64,000 nt of DNA, taken from NCBI GenBank assembly GCA_008009225.1, contig CM017771.1, positions 17,271,139-17,335,138 of the forward strand. The letters run 5' to 3'. A model generated the notes under the pieces. The model was not told where the DNA came from, ran no database searches, and saw only the letters and a program-made list of their open reading frames with translations. A program made the position numbers and the translations under genes. This DNA comes from Acer yangbiense. Taxonomy: Eukaryota > Streptophyta > Magnoliopsida > Sapindales > Sapindaceae. Positions 59,194-64,000 of the stretch are shown in pieces. Position 1 is the stretch's first letter. Each line of letters opens with the position of its first letter.

Positions 59194-59603
59194 TCTACCA
59201 TAGCATAGGTTGACGTGTCGGGAATGTCTCCGAACTTCAATCCGGTGATCAGAGCAAACTCAACCTTCGAGAACCGGACCGAATGAGGACCTAAAAGAAA
59301 TCACCTCTCATCTCATCTCATCTCATCTTCTGGCCCATCGTGATGCAACTCGCGAAAAAGCAACCGATGGAAAATGCCACCTGAAAACTTCATGTCATGT
59401 TGCATCCGAAGGAAATGTCCAAAACACGACTCGGTATACCGACGTCGTTCTTCGGCCTGAAGATGTTCAGGTACACTTGCAAGTGCGTTGTCGATATCTG
59501 AAAGGTCATCAAAATGGTCATGCCGAGTTACTTTTGCCGAGTACCTGGCCTCCTCTGGAGTTTTCAGACAATTTTTCAGCTGATTCAGCATCTGCATTTT
59601 CAA
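59194..59603 (-). pseudogene. Ulp1-like protease gene of the MULE, first coding part
   Basis: It starts MKMQMLNQLKNCLKTPEEAR at 59603 and reaches DGPEDEMR, where a (TCATC)n tract (about 59310-59332) shifts the frame. It resumes as FLLGPHSVRFSKVEFALITG ... up to the copia insertion at 59193. VEFALITGLKFG is the DUF1985 signature. The reading continues across the insertion into 50998. Confidence 0.65.
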
Positions 59604-59629
59604 AGAAAAAAAACATATAAGTTCATTAA

Positions 59630-60190
59630 AAAGCCTCGGAGAATAATTGAAAAGGCTCGAAGAGTATATTTAAAACTCTCGGAGTCCATATGGGAAGGCT
59701 CGGACAGCATATGAGAAGTCTCGGAGAGAAAATTAAAAGTCTCGGAGACCGTTTAAAAACTCTCGGAAAACTCTCGGAAATAGTGTTAAAACTCTCGGAA
59801 TTGGACAAAATTGAAAATTCTCGGAGACCGTATGAAATCTCTCAGAAAACTCTCAGAAATAGTGTTAAAACTCTAGAAATTAGACAAAATTGAAAACTCT
59901 CGGAGACCGTATGAAATCTCTCGGAAAACTCTCGGAAATAGTGTTAAAACTCTTTCAATTGGACAAAATTGAAAACTCTCGGAGACCATATGAAATCTCT
60001 CGGAAAACTCTCGGAATTGGACAAAATTGAAAACTCTCGGAATTGGACAAAATTGAAAACTCTTGGAGACCGTTTAAAATCTCTCGGAAAACTCTCGGAA
60101 TTAGTGTTAAAACTCTCGGAGATCCAAAATTTTAAAACTCTCGGAAAAAGCTTACAAACTCTCGATCAACGATATAAAAGTCTCGAAAAC
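59630..60190 (-). repeat. Right subterminal array of the MULE (AACTCTCGGA units)
   Basis: About 30 units of (A/G)(A/T)CTCTCGGA with regular larger periods (AAATAGTGTTAAAACTCTC and TTGGACAAAATTGAAAAC, repeated 4-6 times). On minus it reads TCCGAGAGTTTTC, matching the left array on plus. The open frame on plus is repeat-derived. Confidence 0.8.
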
Positions 60191-60504
60191 CATACATTCA
60201 TCGTCTTCTTCACATCATTTTTATACATTCAAACCCTAATCTAAACCTAAAACATAATCTAAATCAAACACAAAAACAAAAACAAACCAACAAGAACAAC
60301 CACGAAAAATTTTGAAACACATCATTGACGAAATCGAAACAAAACCTTACCGTGAGTTTTAGAGGTTCTCGTCGACTTCAAGGGCACCGTCGGTGAGTTC
60401 GCCGTCGATTTTGCAGCCGGATTTGTTGCACCGAAATTGTTCTCTCTCTCCTATCTCTCTCAACGTTTTTTCTTTCCACGTTTGAAACACACAAACTGAC
60501 AAAA
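60191..60504 (-). other. MULE subterminal non-coding region
   Basis: It lies between the right array and the inverted end and is probably the leader/promoter of the minus-strand Ulp1-like gene. A CT-rich tract CTCTCTCTCCTATCTCTCTC at 60441-60460 corresponds to the CTCTCTCTCT tract at 41793-41802 on the other side. No coding. Confidence 0.45.
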
Positions 60505-60696
60505 ATGAGGGTATTTTTGTCTGGACACAACAATAGGTGCCTTTTAAACTTAGATTATTAAGTCACTGACATTCTCCCAAAAACAGGCCCAAATAGTGCC
60601 ATTTAAATTTTGAGCTCTATGTAAGTTTTGTTTGTTTAATTTCCTATTAAACAAGATGAATAATTTCTTTTTTTTATTTATTTATTGTATTTGTAG

Positions 60697-62973
60697 TTTG
60701 GAGCCATAGTGCGTCTGATGCAGGATTTTGATGATGACCGTAAACTAAGTCTACGATCTTTTTCTGTAATAGATGAGACTGATTCGAGTAATAATACTAA
60801 ATCTTTTCTTATAGATAATGATCGGACTATTTTATACCTATTTGAGGTTCCCCATTTCCGATCGTTTGTCTCGTTTTCGAGCGTAATTTTGTATATAATG
60901 TTTTTTTTTAGCCTTGTGTAGGTACATATTCCCTACAATAAGGTTTTGAGCTTAAAGATTAGTTTGGGAGGCAAAATGAGCCAAAAAAGGAAGAAATTAT
61001 ATATACGCGTGCAGAACATACATCTTGCAAGGGTCATATCTTCCTCCTCAGATCGAACCACATTGATATCTTTATATATTCAGAAAGCCCCAGAAGTATA
61101 GTTTCCAGAACATTTTACGGATTACAATTCCAAGCTTTCTGCAGGAAGTTATGCCCATTTCTGTAACGGTGTGCGATGCTGAAATGCTGAAATGACGTCA
61201 GGTCTAAACGGCTACTTCAAACGGCGGCCAGGCCGCAGAATGAAACCGTCGATCAGCTCCAGAAAGTCATTTTTTGGGTGAATTTCAGAGACATTTTCGT
61301 CCTTTCATCCCCAATTCGTGCCCTAACCTCCCAACACTATATAAACACATTATTCTCTTCTCTCCCAATAGAATCCACACCCCACACCACTTCCTCTTCT
61401 TCGTCATCTTCATCTTCATCTTCTTCAACTAATAAGAGAGAGAGAAGCTTTCTAGAGCATCCATGGAGGTTTTTTCTCCATGGATGCTCCCCACTTCATC
61501 TTCTACCTATCATCCACCCATTTAGGAGTAGATTGCAAGGAGAAAGGAGGGTATTTGGACCAATTTCGAGCTAGGGTTTCATGGAGGACTTGGAGGAGGT
61601 TTTCTTCAAGGGTTGTCTCCTTTAACTCATCTCTTTATATTTCTTGTTTTCTTAAATGTGTAATCCCCACTTGGGAATATTTGTAAACCTATTTTGTGTT
61701 CAATATATGTGATGGTTGTTTTTATATCCAATTTGTGTTTTGATTCACTCTTGTTATTTATTGATATGTCTCTTATCTTGAAATGCATGTTTATGGATGA
61801 TTGGAAATTGATATGTGTTCATGGATGGGATTAGGAGTAGATTAACATAATTGTAGGAGTAGTTGTAATCAAATATCTCATTTGTGTGTGTATGTCTTTG
61901 GAAGGTCAAAATTGCATGTCATGAATGAGTTTGAGTGACTTTGAGTTAGGATTGTGTCTTTGGAGGGGCTCTCCGGGCATAGTTTTGGCTAATTAGCTAG
62001 GAAGAGTGGGTGAACCTATTAATTGCCATATTAGAAGGGTTTGGTTCATTGTTCTTGTTAACAATTGGACTTTAGCTATTTCTCACTCTAGGAGCTCTAG
62101 GTGAGTCATGGTTAGAGTTACAATTATTGGTCTTTGGCTATCTCTCACGCTAGGGGCTCTAGGTGAGTTATGGTCGGAGATACAATTACTCTTTCCACAT
62201 TCATTAGACTTTCACGTTGCCATTTTACATTACGAAGCTATCATTGGGGCTCAATGTAGTTTTGTTTGTAGAATCGGTTCACATATGTTGGTTGCAGTTT
62301 CGTGTTTGAGGGGCTCTCAACACACTCTTCAACCGTTAGCTCTATGAATGGATATAAATCGGATTGAGGCAAGAATGAACCCTTAACTAAAATTGGATGT
62401 CCTTAATGTCTAACAACCAACTATTTGTGCACTTATGTATAGTGAACTTGTTGAACCTTGTGTGACCATTTTCATGCATCTCTCATATCCATCATTTTAT
62501 TTATCACTTTAATCACCATTTTCACCCTTCCATATTCTCTTTGTTTTTATTTATTTTCATTTTTATTCTCTACACACACACACACCGCATTGTACATACA
62601 TTACACACACATCATTCTTACCTTTCCGCATTCTATTTACAAGCTTACAATAAACTCTAGGACTTGATACGGTTGACGAATCACACCTCCCTGCGGAACG
62701 ATACCCTTGCTTGCCGCTTTACTAGTCATTTGCTAGTTTATAGCACATTGCGTAGGAAACCCCTTTTTAAATAATCTTTTGATCCTTGCGATTTCTTAAC
62801 GACGAAAAAAGCGAGTATCAGATAACCATCCACACTGGTTTTATTTTGATAATTTCAAGAATCAGTATAATGAGCTCAATAGAGTTTATGGTAACGATGA
62901 TAAATATAAAAATGACTTTTATAAGTTGAGAAAATGTCTAATTGATTCATTCTCAGTTGTCAAATTTTCCGAG
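60697..62973 (+). pseudogene. Unidentified host gene, exon B, split by a solo LTR
   Basis: TTTGTAG opens the exon at 60697. The codons run FGAIVRLMQDFDDDRKLSLR ... up to 60818, where an LTR is inserted. The exon resumes at 62826 (HPHWFYFDNFKNQYNELNR ...) and ends at GAG/GTATAA (62973). Without the LTR and one GATAA copy the exon is 270 bp, exactly 90 open codons and in phase with exon A. The protein family was not recognised. Confidence 0.5.
60819..62820 (+). mobile_element. Solo LTR, 2002 bp, exact GATAA duplication
   Basis: Runs TGATCGGACTA to GCGAGTATCA, with GATAA at 60814-60818 and 62821-62825. The late region GACTTGATACGG...CCCTGCGGAACGATACCC resembles Ty3/gypsy Tat/Athila-type LTR ends (family from memory). 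TATATAAA lies at 61338-61345, and a GGCGGCCAGGCCG dyad at 61222-61234 upstream of it. No coding. Confidence 0.8.
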
Positions 62974-63043
62974 GTATAAAGTTAATTGTTATTACTTAAT
63001 TTTTGTATTTTGAGTTTTGTTAACTTTTATTTTATTTTTTTAG

Positions 63044-63226
63044 AAATTTATGGAAGAACTTGCAAAAGAAAACCCCCGATATCAATGATGTGATTAGAAA
63101 CAATGAAATTGTGAGTTTCGTTGGGCAACTTGTTTACAAAACATTTAACAGATCAATGACCTCTAACAGATCAAATGCTTCCTTAAGCCTTAAAACTTTT
63201 TCAAGCAGTTGGATGATGAAACTCTA
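63044..63226 (+). pseudogene. Unidentified host gene, exon C
   Basis: After TTTTTTTAG the frame reads KFMEELAKENPRYQ and stops at 63086. A shifted frame across the C-run (63077-63081) continues INDVIRNNEIVSFVGQLVYK ... to about 63226. Either a C-run indel broke it or the gene ends early. Part of exon B is repeated downstream (63769-63890). Confidence 0.35.
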
Positions 63227-63768
63227 ACTTCCAGGAATATCTTCCAAAATCAGTTCATTACCTCAGACCTTAAAGGTTGCACTATATAATAGAACTTACT
63301 ATAATGATCACGTGTACTATACATAGAAGAAAATACGCCCCAATAAATTTTCTAGGAAACTAGTTTTTTAAAAAACAAGAATCTTTTTCAATTCTAAATT
63401 CCTATTGATAAGTAACAAAAAACACATATTTATCCTTCATACAAAATATGTCACAATCATATGCTTGATACTTTAACTATAGTTTTCAATTAGATCAATT
63501 TCCTAATAAATGATATAACAACAAAATATATGATAAGAATTGAAACATTGAAGCAAGTAATTTCAATATAATTATTTAGTGATATGTTTATGACTAGTCC
63601 GGACACAAGCTATAAATGGAATTCCTTGTTTGAACTTGCATTTTATAGTTGAGAATTGGGAATTGAAGAAGAAAATTATTGGTTTTAGACAACTAGCTTC
63701 TTGGAATAGTTCTTGGGATCCGTTTTTAGCTTTTAAACATATGTTACTATATTGGAAAATCAGTAAAA
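63227..63768. other. AT-rich spacer
   Basis: Between exon C and the duplicated exon B piece. No gene was recognised on either strand. Confidence 0.4.
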
Positions 63769-63894
63769 ATGTATAATGAGCTCCATAAAGTTTACAGTAA
63801 CGATGATGAATATAAAAATGACTTTTATAAGTTGATAAAAGGTCTAATTGATTCATTGTCAAGATGATTAATTGTTATTACTTAATTTTTGTAT
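63769..63894 (+). repeat. Partial duplicate of host exon B and following intron
   Basis: GTATAATGAGCTC(C)ATA... through GACTTTTATAAGTTGA and on to TTAATTGTTATTACTTAATT matches 62867-63025 with small changes. It lacks the AGTTGTCAAATTTTCCGAGG end of the exon, so it is a broken exon copy about 0.9 kb downstream. Confidence 0.65.
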
Positions 63895-64000
63895 ATCTAT
63901 TTCTAGAACATGCACTACAGATCTTAAAGGCATTACCAAAATCATTCTCGACTTGACACATTCAAATGCTATGAAAACTCTCAATCTAGTCAATCCAAAA

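Larger units (their letters stand above)
41612..60617. mobile_element. Mutator-like element (MULE) with mudrA and Ulp1-protease-like genes, 19 kb incl. nested elements
   Basis: The inverted ends of ~110 bp (41612-41722 and mirror 60505-60617) share GAATGTCAGTGACTTAATAA and TAAGTTTAAAAGGCACC. The flanking TATGTAAGTT occurs at 41602-41611 and 60618-60627, a 9-10-bp duplication. Inside are inverted subterminal arrays, a plus-strand mudrA-like pseudogene and a minus-strand Ulp1-like pseudogene. Removing the nested copia element (with duplication) and the solo LTR leaves about 8.6 kb. The domain set matches Ulp1-carrying MULEs (Kaonashi type). Confidence 0.88.

Noticed and set aside
59690..60244. 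Open frame with repeating KSLG/KTLGKLSEL peptides
   Set aside because: It is a by-product of the MULE subterminal repeat array; the left array gives similar frames on the other strand.
61278..61686. Serine-run frame that could be a small protein
   Set aside because: It sits inside a solo LTR around its TATA box and leader; repeats of TCATCTTC explain the serine run.

Overview
The window looks like AT-rich nuclear DNA of a eudicot plant, dominated by transposons. The evidence is a plant-type AP-3 delta adaptin, a BC10-like (DUF266/Core-2-I-branching) glycosyltransferase, an endogenous pararetrovirus, SIRE-type copia LTRs, and many plant MITEs and SINEs. No species can be named. No tRNA, rRNA, CRISPR or bacterial-type operon was seen.

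Layout. (1) 1-11100 is the gene-rich end. The two-exon BC10-like glycosyltransferase (4592-2597, minus) has a 341-bp repeat in its intron, with a near-identical copy just downstream of the gene. The intronless AP-3 delta gene (10825-7889, minus) is intact. (2) 11100-13800 is a nest of small elements: a tRNA-derived SINE, a Tourist-like MITE with TTA duplication, a MULE-like element, and a 768-bp long-TIR element. (3) 13866-22935 is a TA-rich MITE holding a copia-like LTR remnant and a decayed Caulimoviridae-type pararetrovirus (15167-22193). The virus copy is circularly permuted: capsid/protease/RT/RNase H frame, then promoter, leader and primer-binding site, then movement-protein frame, then a second leader copy. 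(4) 23057-34600 holds a Mutator-like non-autonomous element with exact 9-bp duplication, a fold-back MITE, a hAT-like element (8-bp duplication) carrying a SINE, large LTR fragments, the end of a Ty3/gypsy-like LTR with primer-binding site and gag fragment, and a TRIM-like element next to a solo LTR. (5) 34600-40950 holds a G-tract-rich element split by an LTR, a fold-back MITE, a SIRE-type solo LTR, and PIF/Harbinger fragments.

(6) 41183-63230 is the most striking part. An unidentified host gene (exons at 41183-41604, 60697-60818 plus 62826-62973, and 63044 onward) was hit at a 5' splice site by a 19-kb Mutator-like element (41612-60617) with ~110-bp inverted ends and a 9-10-bp duplication. 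The element has a mudrA-like transposase pseudogene on plus, a Ulp1/C48-protease-like pseudogene on minus, and inverted subterminal repeat arrays. It was later hit by a solo LTR (45972-48207) and by a gag-only SIRE-type copia element (50999-59193), whose 3' LTR holds another solo LTR. A further solo LTR (60819-62820) sits inside the next host exon.

The working genes are probably only the glycosyltransferase (Golgi wall/glycan chemistry) and AP-3 delta (vacuolar trafficking). Everything else reads as layers of insertion, which target-site duplications allow to be ordered in time.
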